From positions 1 through 48,053 of the forward strand of contig JADGEJ010000028.1 of NCBI GenBank assembly GCA_016744435.1: a stretch of 48,053 nt of DNA. Direction: 5' to 3'. Both the position numbers and the translations under genes were made by a program. Below, one piece after another: positions 32,286 through 41,520 of the stretch. Each line of letters opens with the position of its first letter. The first letter of the stretch is position 1. The DNA comes from Lentibacter sp. Its GTDB lineage: Bacteria; Pseudomonadota; Alphaproteobacteria; Rhodobacterales; Rhodobacteraceae. The notes under the pieces are model-generated. The model was given only the letters and a program-made list of their open reading frames with translations. It was not told the DNA's origin and ran no database searches.

Positions 32286-34116
32286 AGATGGCCTCCCCTT
32301 CAAACCTGCGGGCGGCCAGCTCGTTGAGGCTTGTTGATAGGTATATTGCGCCAACGTCGCCCCACATCCAGTTCAGCGCATCGTCGCTGGCAATCTGAAA
32401 CAGCAGCGGAGGGTCGTGTGGCCCAATGTCGGCTTGCAGAGGGTCTGCAAGCCCGCCCATGCGGTGGGGCCGCTCGCGGTTAACAGCGCGTGCAATGTCT
32501 TCAACCGTTTGCAGCGCGGAAACTGAAAGGAGCTTTTGTGTTTGCGCGCTGTTTGCATAGAGGCTCAAATAGTGTTCGCGCAACAGGTCTCGACTCCAAA
32601 AGTGGTCGCCCAGAGTGAATTCCTGCCACAGCAAGCTCGGCTGAGTGCTGCCTCGGCGGTATTGCGTGATGAAACGTCCATACTTGATAGACGACAGGTC
32701 TTGCACAATCTGCTCCCAAGCGCCGCTTGGCAGCGGGCTGTCAAGATCGGATTGTTCGATCTCGTGGCGCAGAGCCTTCAGGAAGTCGCTATGAGAACCC
32801 CACCATTTGGTCAGCCTGCCTTGATTGGCTTGTAACTCGCCGGCAAGCTCGGCTTCTCCACCGTCGTGATCGTAAGTGAGCAGGCGCTCAAGCGTCGGCA
32901 TGCACTGCTTTATCCCCTCGGCGAGGTGCGAAATTCTCTTGTCGAGGCCAGCGCGCTCCGGTGTTTGGGGCGCTTTTTGTGTGGCCTCTTGCACCAGTTG
33001 CTCGCGCAGGGTTTTCATCCGCTCGATTTCGCCGCGCTCGTCACGGATAAGCCGCTTGACCCAATCGCTCTCTTCCCAGATCGGGTTGGTGGCAGGGCGC
33101 TGCGTTGATGGTGTGGCGGCCTTGGTTTGTCTCGCGCTCAGCACCATGACAGCGTCGTGGACGCCCTGCCAAGTCAGCGGCGGGTTGGTGTCGGTGTCTA
33201 GCGCAGGGCTGTCTGAAGCAGGCTCAACCCCATAAAGTTCTTGCGTGGTTGTGGGCTTGGGCATGAATTGCCGTTCCATGAAGGACATGACTTTGCCACC
33301 TTCGATTTCCTGATGCTGCGCGACGATGTCAACAGGCCAGCGGCGCCAGACAGATGGCACGTCCTGTTGCGTAAGCGCTTGCGGGTAATCGGGGCCAGAC
33401 ATGATCAGGTCATGCACGGGCTGAATGTCTTCCGGTGGCTGCCTCTCCGGGCCAAGACGGTCGATAAAGACCGCCTTTGATGTGCCCTCATCATCTTGGT
33501 CGCCATGGCCGATCAAGAACCCGTTGATAAACAACAGCAGCCAGCCTTCGCGCGGGCCTTGCCCTTGCCACAGGCTTTCTGGCAGATCAGCGCAGCAAAT
33601 CTGGGCCGCAAAGTGCAGCGGCCAGTTGCCGGTGCTACCGCGCGGCCAGACGATATCATCTGGCATCTGTGGCAAGCCACCCAGCCAAGAGCGGGCAGGC
33701 TCGTCAAAGCGGATAGGGACTTGCCGCCGCAGAACCGCTGAGACAGGGTCAGCCTTCAAGCGCGCGGTCATCGCGTCATCGAGCTGTTCGGGGCTTTGCT
33801 TTTGCGGGGCGGCCTGTTTTCCAGCCGCGTGAGCGGGCGATGTTGCAGATACGAGTTGCGTCGCAAGCGCCACTGTCGCAGCCCGTTCAGCCCCGCGCTT
33901 TCGCTTGGCCTTCTTCGCGAGAGGGACGACAACCAAGAGAGAGGGGCTGAACAGCAGCGCCATAGCAAACCCGGCCATCCAAGCGCCGCCGTCGATAACC
34001 GCACATAAAAGCGCAAGCCCAAGAGCGATGTATGCTGTCTTGCGTTCGCTGATCAAGGATGCAGTGGCAGCCCCAAGCAGCAGTGCGGTAATGAGTAATG
34101 CGATAAGAAAATTCAT
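32272..34116 (-). CDS. DUF1963 (YwqG-like) protein with N-terminal membrane helices
   Basis: A 614-residue protein. The first 70 residues hold two or three membrane helices (NFLIALLITALLLGAATASL, TAYIALGLALLCAVIDGGAW, GFAMALLFSPSLLVVVPLA), then a basic linker (KKAKRKRG). The large cytosolic part begins near residue 110. DUF1963 features are RSWLGGLPQMPDDIVWPRGS, PLHFAAQICCADLPESLW, EGWLLLFINGFLIG, and the C-terminal LLFQIASDDALNWMWGDVGA with IYLSTSLNELAARRF. A helical insertion of about 150 residues (340-490) separates the halves. Family function is unknown. It is divergent from the CocE-like hydrolase. Confidence 0.85.
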   Translation of the reverse strand: MNFLIALLITALLLGAATASLISERKTAYIALGLALLCAVIDGGAWMAGFAMALLFSPSLLVVVPLAKKAKRKRGAERAATVALATQLVSATSPAHAAGKQAAPQKQSPEQLDDAMTARLKADPVSAVLRRQVPIRFDEPARSWLGGLPQMPDDIVWPRGSTGNWPLHFAAQICCADLPESLWQGQGPREGWLLLFINGFLIGHGDQDDEGTSKAVFIDRLGPERQPPEDIQPVHDLIMSGPDYPQALTQQDVPSVWRRWPVDIVAQHQEIEGGKVMSFMERQFMPKPTTTQELYGVEPASDSPALDTDTNPPLTWQGVHDAVMVLSARQTKAATPSTQRPATNPIWEESDWVKRLIRDERGEIERMKTLREQLVQEATQKAPQTPERAGLDKRISHLAEGIKQCMPTLERLLTYDHDGGEAELAGELQANQGRLTKWWGSHSDFLKALRHEIEQSDLDSPLPSGAWEQIVQDLSSIKYGRFITQYRRGSTQPSLLWQEFTLGDHFWSRDLLREHYLSLYANSAQTQKLLSVSALQTVEDIARAVNRERPHRMGGLADPLQADIGPHDPPLLFQIASDDALNWMWGDVGAIYLSTSLNELAARRFEGEAIFECH

Positions 34117-34205
34117 CTAAATATAGCCTGCCCGTTTTTACACCTAACCCTAAGTCATTCATTGGGCAGGTGAAACCACAATCTGGGTGCGTGCATCTAC
34201 TTTGC

Positions 34206-34233
34206 TTGACAGTTTGTTGCCTGCGCCTAGGCT
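34206..34233 (+). promoter_or_regulatory. Predicted sigma-70 promoter for cocE-like/ABC unit
   Basis: TTGACA (34206-34211), 16-bp spacer, TAGGCT (34228-34233), placed 27 bp before the ATG at 34260. GGGAGG (34246-34251) follows as a ribosome-binding site. Confidence 0.55.
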
Positions 34234-34259
34234 GAGCGAAAGCTTGGGAGGGCCGCAGC

Positions 34260-36221
34260 ATGCGCAGGGTTGTTGAAACACCGGATATGGGCATTGTGAT
34301 GCCCGATGGCTGCCGCTTGTCGGCGCGGGTCTGGATGCCGGAAGATGCGGGCGACACGCCTGTGCCTGCCGTTCTGGAGTATCTACCCTACCGCAAGCGC
34401 GACGGCACGACAGCGCGCGACGAGCTCAGCCACCCTTGGATGGCCGCACGCGGCTATGCGATGGTGCGGGTTGATATGCGCGGCTCGGGCGATAGCGAAG
34501 GGCTGATGGCGGATGAGTACACCCAGCAAGAGCTTGACGACGCTGTCAGCGTGATCAACTGGCTCGCCGAGCAGCCGTGGTGTAACGGCAACGTCGGCAT
34601 GCAGGGGATCAGCTGGGGAGGGTTCAACAGCCTGCAAGTCGCGGCGATGCAGCCCGCGCCCTTGAAGGCGATCATCACGCTTTGTTCGACGGTGGATCGC
34701 TATGCAGACGACATCCACTACAAAGGCGGCTGCCTGCTCAACGAAAACTTTGGCTGGGGCAGCACGATGTGGGCCTACTCAAGTCGCGCGCCTGACCCTG
34801 AGTTGCGAGAAAACTGGCGCGAGATCTGGCTTGATCGGCTCAAGAACGAGCCGTTCTTGGTGGCGGAGTGGCTCCAGCATCAGCACCGCGATGCCTACTG
34901 GAAGCATGGCTCGGTTTGCGAAGACTACAGCGCGATCAAAGCCAAGGTTTTGGCCGTCGGCGGCTGGGGCGACGCGTATAAGAACACGGTGCCTGCCTTG
35001 GTGGCAAACGTCGGCGCAAACGGCATCGTCGGCCCATGGGTGCACAAGTATCCGCATTTTGCCGTGCCCGAGCCGCGCATCGGCTTTCTGCAAGAGGCGC
35101 AGCGTTGGTGGGACAAGTGGCTCAAGGGCCACGAGACGGGCGTTGAGAGCGACGCGCCATACCGCGCCTACGTCATGGACGGGCTCAGGCCCAAGCCGTG
35201 GTATGACGTGCGGCCCGGCCGTTGGACCGCACGCCACGGGCCTGCGACGGATCATGCCAAGATGGGCTTTGGGGCAGGCGGCACGCTTGGCAAAGCGACC
35301 TTGTTTGAAGGGCTGGTTGCTTCGCCTGCGCATTGCGGGCTGGCCTCGGGCGAGTATTGCGCGATCTGGCTTGGGCCGGAACTGCCCGGCGATCAACGCG
35401 GCGATGATGCCTTTTCAGCCTGCTTCACGGGCGCGGCTTTGCAGGATGATCTGGAGATCATCGGCGCGCCAAAAGTGACGCTGAAACTTGCCAGTGACAA
35501 GCCACAGGGGCAGGTTTGCGTACGGCTCAACCACATTCACCCTGACGGGGCGAGTGCGCGGATCACTTATGGTGTGCTCAACCTCAGCCACCGCAAGAGC
35601 CACGAACACCCTGAGCCGATGGTGCCGGGGCAGGTTGAGGAAATTGTGCTGACGCTGGATCACATCGCCTACAAAGTCCCGAAGGGCCACCGGCTGTCTG
35701 TCGCCGTGAGCTCGGCCTACTGGCCGCTTGTGTGGCCCGCGCCTGAGGCTGCAGAACTCACGCTGACGGGCGGAGGGCTCGACTTGCCGCTCAGCCCTGC
35801 CGGGCAAGGCGACGAGTGTAGCTTTGAGCCGGCTGACAGCGCGCCACCTTGGCAGGTTGAAGAGCTGCGAGCAGGGGCCAACACACGCAAGTTTGAGCAC
35901 GACATGGTGAGCGGGGTCGTTTCGCTGATCATCGAAGACGACTTTGGCAAACGCCGCGACAGTGACCACGGGCTTGTGTCGGGGGCCTGCGCGCGTGAGC
36001 GCTGGAGTATCCACCCGGATGACCCGCTGTCAGCCCGTGCCGAGACCCACTGGACGGAAGAGACCGAGCGCGAGGGGCTTAGCCTGCGCACGGAAACTTA
36101 TGCGACGATGACGTCGGATGCACAGAATTTCTACCTGACGGGGCGCTTGGAGGCTTATGAAAACGACGCATTAATATACGAGCGCGACGTTGCGGAAAAC
36201 CTGCCGCGCAACATGCTTTGA
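34260..36221 (+). CDS. CocE/NonD family alpha/beta hydrolase
   Basis: A 653-residue serine hydrolase of the CocE/NonD (X-prolyl dipeptidyl peptidase-like) family. The N-terminal alpha/beta domain has MPDGCRLSARVWMPEDAG, EYLPYRKRDGT, YAMVRVDMRGSGDSEG and the nucleophile elbow MQGISWGGFNSLQVAA (Ser about 118). The acid is probably in VLAVGGWGDAYKNTVPALV and the His in VGPWVHKYPHF. The C-terminal jelly-roll domain follows (RLNHIHPDGASARITYGVLN; PKGHRLSVAVSSAYWPLVWP). No signal peptide is seen, so it is cytosolic. It lies 120 bp upstream of a peptide ABC transporter, suggesting it cleaves an imported peptide, amide or ester. Confidence 0.92.
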   Translation: MRRVVETPDMGIVMPDGCRLSARVWMPEDAGDTPVPAVLEYLPYRKRDGTTARDELSHPWMAARGYAMVRVDMRGSGDSEGLMADEYTQQELDDAVSVINWLAEQPWCNGNVGMQGISWGGFNSLQVAAMQPAPLKAIITLCSTVDRYADDIHYKGGCLLNENFGWGSTMWAYSSRAPDPELRENWREIWLDRLKNEPFLVAEWLQHQHRDAYWKHGSVCEDYSAIKAKVLAVGGWGDAYKNTVPALVANVGANGIVGPWVHKYPHFAVPEPRIGFLQEAQRWWDKWLKGHETGVESDAPYRAYVMDGLRPKPWYDVRPGRWTARHGPATDHAKMGFGAGGTLGKATLFEGLVASPAHCGLASGEYCAIWLGPELPGDQRGDDAFSACFTGAALQDDLEIIGAPKVTLKLASDKPQGQVCVRLNHIHPDGASARITYGVLNLSHRKSHEHPEPMVPGQVEEIVLTLDHIAYKVPKGHRLSVAVSSAYWPLVWPAPEAAELTLTGGGLDLPLSPAGQGDECSFEPADSAPPWQVEELRAGANTRKFEHDMVSGVVSLIIEDDFGKRRDSDHGLVSGACARERWSIHPDDPLSARAETHWTEETEREGLSLRTETYATMTSDAQNFYLTGRLEAYENDALIYERDVAENLPRNML

Positions 36222-36341
36222 GGCGCGTAGTGCGTTCATAAGACTCAGAAAACCCTTGCGACCTAGCGGCTGATCGGGTCTTTTAAGCGAAAGATTAACA
36301 AAACACCGGACATACCGGACGATTTCTAATGGGAGATGACT

Positions 36342-37925
36342 ATGACCAATGAACTCGACTATCTTAAGAGGCGCGCAGGCCAAGGCAAACTGTCACGCCG
36401 CGAATTTCTCGGCAAAACCAGCGCCTTGGGCGTTTCGGCAGCTGCCGCAGGCACGATGTTTGCCACAGCTGTACACGCGGAAGGCCCCAAAAAGGGCGGC
36501 GACTTTAAGATCGGTTCTGTGGGCGGCGAAAGCACCAACTCGCTTGATCCGGCTGCTGCGGCAAGCCAAGTGCCTTACCACAATAACTACCAATGGGGTG
36601 ACACGCTTGTCGGCGTTGACGGCAGCGGCGCTGTGACCAATATTCTGGCTGAGAGCATCGAGAGCTCGGCAGACGCGAAAACATGGATGTTCAATATTCG
36701 CAAGGATGTCGAGTTTCACAATGGCAAAACTCTGACGGCTGAAGATGTCGTGAAGACGATGGAACGCCACAGCAACGAAGACTCAAAGTCAGGTGCATTG
36801 GGCATCATGAAGGGCATTGAGAGCATGAAGGCCGAAGGCGATGTGTTCAGCGTAACGCTGAAAGACGCCAACGCTGACTTGCCATACCTGATGGCTGACT
36901 ACCACCTGATGATCCAGCCAAATGGCGGCATGGACGCGCCAGACACGGGTGTCGGCACGGGCCCATACAAGATGGAAGTCAACGAGCCGGGCGTGCGCCA
37001 TGTGTACTCGAAGTTTGACGGCTACTGGGGAAGTGACGCGCATTTTGACAGCGTCGAAATCATCGCGATCAACGACTCGACAGCCCGTACAGCGGCGCTG
37101 CAATCGGGGCAGGTTCACGCGGTTAACCGGGTTGAGCCTAAAGTCGCGGGGCTTCTGGACCGCGCGCCAAACATCAACGTCATGTCAACGGCTGGCCCCG
37201 GGCACTATGTCTTTATCATGCACGCTGACACGGCACCGTTTGACAACAACGAGCTGCGCCTTGCGCTGAAGCACGCTATCAACCGTGAAGAGATGGTTGA
37301 CAAAATCCTGCGCGGCTATGGCTCGGTTGGCAACGACATGCCGATCAACGCGGCTTACCCGTTGTTTGACACCGGCATCGAGCAGCGCGCGTTTGACTTG
37401 GCCAAAGCGGCTGAGCACTATAAGGCCTCAGGCCACGACGGCAGCCCTATCATCTTGCGTGTTGCTGACGGCGCCTTCCCGGGTGCCGTTGATGCGGCGG
37501 CTCTGTTCCAACAGACAGCCGCGGCAGCAGGCATCCCGCTTGAGATCAAACGTGAGCCAAACGATGGCTATTGGTCAGAAGTGTGGAACAAGCAACCGTT
37601 CTGCGCCAGCTACTGGGGCGGCCGCCCTGTGCAAGACCAGATGTACTCGACAGCGTACCTCTCGACAGCTGACTGGAACGACACGCGCTTTAAGAACGCC
37701 GAGTTTGACGCGCTGCTTATTCAGGCGCGTGCAGAGCTTGACGGTGACAAACGCAAAGCGCTCTACAGCCAAATGGGCACGATGGTGCGCGACGAAGGCG
37801 GGCTTATCTGCCCGATGTTCAACGATTTCGTTGAAGGCGTTAGCACCAGTGTTGCGGGCTGGAATGGCAACCCGAATGGTGACTTGATGGGCGGTCAGAT
37901 GACTCGCCAGTGCTGGTTCGCGTAA
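36342..37925 (+). CDS. Peptide ABC transporter substrate-binding protein (SBP family 5)
   Basis: A periplasmic family 5 solute-binding protein of 527 residues. ATG 36342 is preferred to 36336 because of GGGAG at 36331-36335. The N-terminus carries a twin-arginine signal (LSRREFLGKTSALGVSAAAA, ending near VHAEG), so it is exported folded. Family features are DAKTWMFNIRKDVEFHNGKT with LTAEDVVKTMERH, GTGPYKMEVNEPGVRHVYSK, and the DppA/OppA-like C-terminus. Ligands in this family are di- and oligopeptides, and sometimes opines or metals. It starts a four-gene transporter run; the intergenic space to the first permease is 13 bp. Confidence 0.93.
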   Translation: MTNELDYLKRRAGQGKLSRREFLGKTSALGVSAAAAGTMFATAVHAEGPKKGGDFKIGSVGGESTNSLDPAAAASQVPYHNNYQWGDTLVGVDGSGAVTNILAESIESSADAKTWMFNIRKDVEFHNGKTLTAEDVVKTMERHSNEDSKSGALGIMKGIESMKAEGDVFSVTLKDANADLPYLMADYHLMIQPNGGMDAPDTGVGTGPYKMEVNEPGVRHVYSKFDGYWGSDAHFDSVEIIAINDSTARTAALQSGQVHAVNRVEPKVAGLLDRAPNINVMSTAGPGHYVFIMHADTAPFDNNELRLALKHAINREEMVDKILRGYGSVGNDMPINAAYPLFDTGIEQRAFDLAKAAEHYKASGHDGSPIILRVADGAFPGAVDAAALFQQTAAAAGIPLEIKREPNDGYWSEVWNKQPFCASYWGGRPVQDQMYSTAYLSTADWNDTRFKNAEFDALLIQARAELDGDKRKALYSQMGTMVRDEGGLICPMFNDFVEGVSTSVAGWNGNPNGDLMGGQMTRQCWFA

Positions 37926-37938
37926 GCGGAGAAGCAAG

Positions 37939-38895
37939 TTGCACCCCATCATCAAATTGGTTGTCCAGCGTTTATCGCTGGGCATCCTGCTGCTCTTCGC
38001 CGCCTCGGCGATGATCTTTGGTCTCACTGAGGCCCTTCCGGGTGACGCGGCGCAAGCCGTTCTTGGCCAAACGGCCACGCCTGAATCGCTCGCCAACCTG
38101 CGCGAGGAAATGGGCCTGAACGAGCCCGCAATCTCAAGATATTTTGACTGGCTCGGCGGCATCATGACCGGCGATCTGGGCAGCTCGATTGTCAACCGTC
38201 TCGATATTGCTGAAAGCGTTGGCAAGCGGCTTGGCAACACGCTGTTCTTGGCGTTTTGGGCCGCCGTTGTGTCTGTGCCGCTGGCTATCTTCCTTGGCCT
38301 TCTGGCGGTGCGCTACCGCGACCGCTGGCCTGACAAGCTGATCTCGGCGATCACCCTGACAACGATCTCTATTCCCGAATTTCTGATCGGCTATGTGCTG
38401 GTTTACTTCCTCGCCGTAAAAATGGGCTGGGGCACCGCACTGGCGATGGTCAACGACAGCATGAGCCTTGGTCAGAAGCTCAACGCGATTGCACTGCCTG
38501 TGCTGGTTTTGACGCTGGTTGTGCTGGCGCATATGATGCGGATGACGCGAGCGGCGATCTTGAATGTGATGCAATCTGCCTACATTGAAACCGCCGAGTT
38601 AAAAGGCTTGTCGGTGTTCAACGTGATCGCCAAACACGCCTTTCCGAACGCTGTCAGCCCGATCGTCAACGTGGTGATGCTCAACCTTGCCTACCTCGTG
38701 GTCGGGGTTGTGGTTGTCGAAGTTGTGTTTGTCTACCCCGGCATGGGGCAGTTTCTGGTGGATGCGGTGACAAAGCGCGACGTGCCTGTTGTGCTGGCCT
38801 GCGGTGTGATTTTTGCCGCGATCTACATTGGCCTGAACATGTTGGCTGACATCATTTCTATCCTCGCGAACCCAAGGTTGAGGCACCCGAAATGA
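37939..38895 (+). CDS. ABC transporter permease (DppB type)
   Basis: A 318-residue inner-membrane permease starting at TTG 37939 with CGGAGAAG just upstream. There are about six helices. The N-terminal LGILLLFAASAMIFGLTEAL and LPGDAAQAVLGQTATPESLA are typical of DppB/OppB. The EAA cytoplasmic loop that contacts the ATPase is AYIETAELKGLSVFNVIAKH. The end VKIL-like C-terminus is short (NPRLRHPK). Its TGA overlaps the next permease ATG as ATGA (38892-38895), consistent with a coupled heterodimer. Confidence 0.93.
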   Translation: MHPIIKLVVQRLSLGILLLFAASAMIFGLTEALPGDAAQAVLGQTATPESLANLREEMGLNEPAISRYFDWLGGIMTGDLGSSIVNRLDIAESVGKRLGNTLFLAFWAAVVSVPLAIFLGLLAVRYRDRWPDKLISAITLTTISIPEFLIGYVLVYFLAVKMGWGTALAMVNDSMSLGQKLNAIALPVLVLTLVVLAHMMRMTRAAILNVMQSAYIETAELKGLSVFNVIAKHAFPNAVSPIVNVVMLNLAYLVVGVVVVEVVFVYPGMGQFLVDAVTKRDVPVVLACGVIFAAIYIGLNMLADIISILANPRLRHPK

Positions 38896-39710
38896 TGAAA
38901 AACATTCCTCTGACGGCCCTTGTCGGGCTGATTATCACCTCGCTTTATTTTGCGGCAGCGTTATTGGCGAGTTGGATCGCGCCTTATGGTATGGCCGAAA
39001 TCGTTGGCGACGTTTGGGAGCCGTCGAGTGCCGAGCATTTGCTGGGCACCGACAACATTGGCCGCGATCTGCTGACACGGATGATCTATGGCGGGCAGAC
39101 CACGATCTTTATTGCCACGATGGGCACGATCCTGTCGTTTGTGACTGGCTCTAGTCTGGGCTTTCTCGCGGCTGTTCTGGGCGGCTGGGCTGACCAGCTT
39201 TTGAGCCGTACGGTTGATCTGATTATGGCGATCCCCTCGCTGATCATGGCGCTGGTTATCTTGGCTATGGTGCCTGTGACGGTGCCTGTGCTGATCCTTG
39301 TGATGGGCTTTTTAGACGCGACCCGCGTGTTCAGGCTGGCGCGTTCTGTGGCTGTCGACATCAACGTGATGGACTATGTCGAGGCCGCGCGGTTGCGTGG
39401 TGAGGGCGGCGCTTGGGTGATCTTTCGCGAGATCCTGCCAAACGCGCTTAGCCCGCTTGTGGCCGAGCTTGGCTTGCGCTTTATCTTCATGGTGCTGTTC
39501 ATCTCGACGCTCAGCTTTTTGGGCCTTGGCGTGCAGCCGCCGCTCGCGGACTGGGGCGGCATTGTGAAGGAAAACAAAGACGGCATCGTCTATGGCATTG
39601 GCGCAGCACTTTACCCCGCGATTGCGATTGCGACGCTGGCGATCTCGGTGAACCTTGTCGCTGACTGGGTGCTCAACCGCACCACCAGCCTGAAAGGAGG
39701 CCGCGGATGA
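38892..39710 (+). CDS. ABC transporter permease (DppC type)
   Basis: The second permease, 272 residues with about six helices. The DppC/OppC hallmark HLLGTDNIGRDLLTRMIYGG is at about residues 50-70. The EAA loop is DYVEAARLRGEGGAWVIFRE with ILPNALSPLVAELGLRFIF. The GVQPPLADWGGIV segment near the C-terminus is also diagnostic. It pairs with the preceding DppB-type permease. Its stop overlaps the ATPase start as ATGA (39707-39710). Confidence 0.94.
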   Translation: MMKNIPLTALVGLIITSLYFAAALLASWIAPYGMAEIVGDVWEPSSAEHLLGTDNIGRDLLTRMIYGGQTTIFIATMGTILSFVTGSSLGFLAAVLGGWADQLLSRTVDLIMAIPSLIMALVILAMVPVTVPVLILVMGFLDATRVFRLARSVAVDINVMDYVEAARLRGEGGAWVIFREILPNALSPLVAELGLRFIFMVLFISTLSFLGLGVQPPLADWGGIVKENKDGIVYGIGAALYPAIAIATLAISVNLVADWVLNRTTSLKGGRG

Positions 39711-41344
39711 GTGACGGAATGCTAAAAGTTCGGGGCCTCAAGATCGGCGCGACGGTTTACCCGCCCGGTGAGAAGCCACATGACATTGATATTGTGCATG
39801 GGGTTTCTTTTGATCTTGAGCAAGGCAAAGTCCTTGGCCTGATCGGAGAATCCGGCGCAGGCAAGTCAACCATTGGCCTCGCGGCTATGGCTTACGGGCG
39901 TGGCGGCGTTGAGCTGACGGGCGGCGAAGTCTGGGTGAACGGGCGCGACATTTTGCAAAGCTCAAAGGGCGATCTGCGCTCTTTGCGGGGCGGCGAAGTC
40001 ACTTATGTGAGCCAGTCTGCGGCGGCGAGTTTTAACCCCGCCAAGCAGATCATGGAGCAAGTCACCGAGGCGGCTATCACGCATGGCAAGTTCTCTAAGG
40101 CCGAGGCCGAGTCGCGGGCTGTCGAGCTGTTTGACAAGCTTGGCCTGCCAGACCCTCAAAATATCGGCAAGCGCTATCCGCACCAAGTTTCGGGCGGGCA
40201 GTTGCAACGCTGTATGACGGCGCTGGCCCTATGCCCTGAGCCTGACTTGGTGGTGTTTGACGAGCCGACAACCGCGCTTGACGTGACCACGCAGATTGAC
40301 GTCTTGATGGCGATCAAGGACGCCATTCGCGAGACGGGTGTCGCGGCGCTTTATATCACCCACGATCTGGCCGTTGTAGCGCAGGTGTCTGACGACATCA
40401 TGGTGCTGAAAATGGGTGAGATGGTGGAATATGGCACTGTTGACCAGATCATCAACGCGCCCAAGGAAGAGTACACTCAGGCGTTGGTTTCTGTGCGCTC
40501 GATTGACCACGAAGAGAAGGCGCCAGCGGGTGTGCCTGTGCTTAAGGTTGAGAACATCACAGCGCGCTATAAAGGCACGAATTTTGATGTGCTGAAAGAC
40601 ATCAACGTCGAGCTTCACGCGGGCCAGACACTGGCCGTGGTGGGCGAAAGCGGCTCGGGCAAGTCAACGCTTGCGCGGGTGATCACCGGGCTTTTGCCAC
40701 AAAAGGGCGGCAATGTGCATTTTGCCGGGCGTGATTTGAACCCGGTCATGCGCACGCGGCCGCGTGAGGATTTGCGCGAGTTGCAGATGATCTACCAGAT
40801 GGCAGATACGGCTATGAACCCGCGCCAAACGGTGGGCACGATCATTGGCCGACCGTTGGAGTTTTACTTTGGCCTGCGTGGCGCTGAAAAGCAGAAGCGC
40901 ATTCAAGAGTTGCTGGATGAGATCGAGCTGGGGCAGGGCTTTCAAGACCGCTACCCTGCTGAACTTTCAGGCGGGCAAAAGCAGCGCGTGTGTATCGCCC
41001 GCGCTCTGGCGGCCAAGCCCAAGCTTATCATCTGTGACGAGGTGACGAGCGCGCTTGATCCGCTGGTTGCCGATGGTATCTTGAAGCTGCTGCTTGATTT
41101 GCAGAAACGCGAGGACGTGGCTTACTTGTTCATCACCCACGACTTGGCGACGGTGCGCGCCATCGCTGACAGTATCGCTGTGATGTACCAAGGCGAAGTG
41201 GTGCGATATGGGCCGAAGTCGGAAGTTCTGGCACCGCCATTTGACGACTATACCGACCTCTTGTTGAGCTCTGTTCCGGAGATGAAACTGGGGTGGCTGG
41301 AAAGCGTTATTGCCAACCGCAAAATGGCGAGTGCGGGGAACTAA
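39707..41344 (+). CDS. Fused double ABC ATPase (DppD-DppF type)
   Basis: A 545-residue fusion of two nucleotide-binding domains that power peptide import. Domain 1 (about 5-255) has Walker A GLIGESGAGKSTIGLAA, signature QVSGGQLQRCMTALALCPEP and Walker B LVVFDEPTTALDVTTQ. Domain 2 (about 280-530) has VVGESGSGKSTLARVITGLL, AELSGGQKQRVCIARALAAK and LIICDEVTSALDPLVA. Both H-loops are present (YITHDLAVVAQ and LFITHDLATVRA). Most systems encode these as separate genes. It is the last gene of the unit, followed by stem-loops and repeat copy D. Confidence 0.95.
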   Translation: MSDGMLKVRGLKIGATVYPPGEKPHDIDIVHGVSFDLEQGKVLGLIGESGAGKSTIGLAAMAYGRGGVELTGGEVWVNGRDILQSSKGDLRSLRGGEVTYVSQSAAASFNPAKQIMEQVTEAAITHGKFSKAEAESRAVELFDKLGLPDPQNIGKRYPHQVSGGQLQRCMTALALCPEPDLVVFDEPTTALDVTTQIDVLMAIKDAIRETGVAALYITHDLAVVAQVSDDIMVLKMGEMVEYGTVDQIINAPKEEYTQALVSVRSIDHEEKAPAGVPVLKVENITARYKGTNFDVLKDINVELHAGQTLAVVGESGSGKSTLARVITGLLPQKGGNVHFAGRDLNPVMRTRPREDLRELQMIYQMADTAMNPRQTVGTIIGRPLEFYFGLRGAEKQKRIQELLDEIELGQGFQDRYPAELSGGQKQRVCIARALAAKPKLIICDEVTSALDPLVADGILKLLLDLQKREDVAYLFITHDLATVRAIADSIAVMYQGEVVRYGPKSEVLAPPFDDYTDLLLSSVPEMKLGWLESVIANRKMASAGN

Positions 41345-41345
41345 T

Positions 41346-41435
41346 GGGTTTCGCGTGCTGACGCACGCGACCCATGCGAGAGGGGCTTTGCCCCCCTCGC
41401 GCTCCCCCCAGGATATTTCTGGAAAGAAAAAAGAG
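41346..41435. terminator. Stem-loops with hairpin-plus-box repeat, copy D
   Basis: First stem GGGTTTCGCGTG / CACGCGACCC (41346-41373, one mismatch) directly after the ABC ATPase stop. It is followed by GCGAGAGGGG-CTTT-GCCCCCCTCGC (41376-41400) and the box CTCCCCCCAGGATATTTCTG with an A-rich tail. This is the fourth copy of the repeat seen at 1420, 12824 and 30371, here in a position suited to termination. Confidence 0.65.
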
Positions 41436-41520
41436 GCGGGTTTACGCCTGTTGTGAGCTGCGTGATTGAGCTTTGGCATGTGGCTTGGCAGGCTATCGGC
41501 AGCTATTTGGAGGGTTGAGT

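Noticed and set aside
32160-32354. Pentapeptide-repeat-like ORF (ADLNG motif) on the minus strand
   Set aside because: The repeated residues come only from the 15-bp tandem duplication and the frame overlaps the end of the DUF1963 gene; there is no true pentapeptide-repeat domain.
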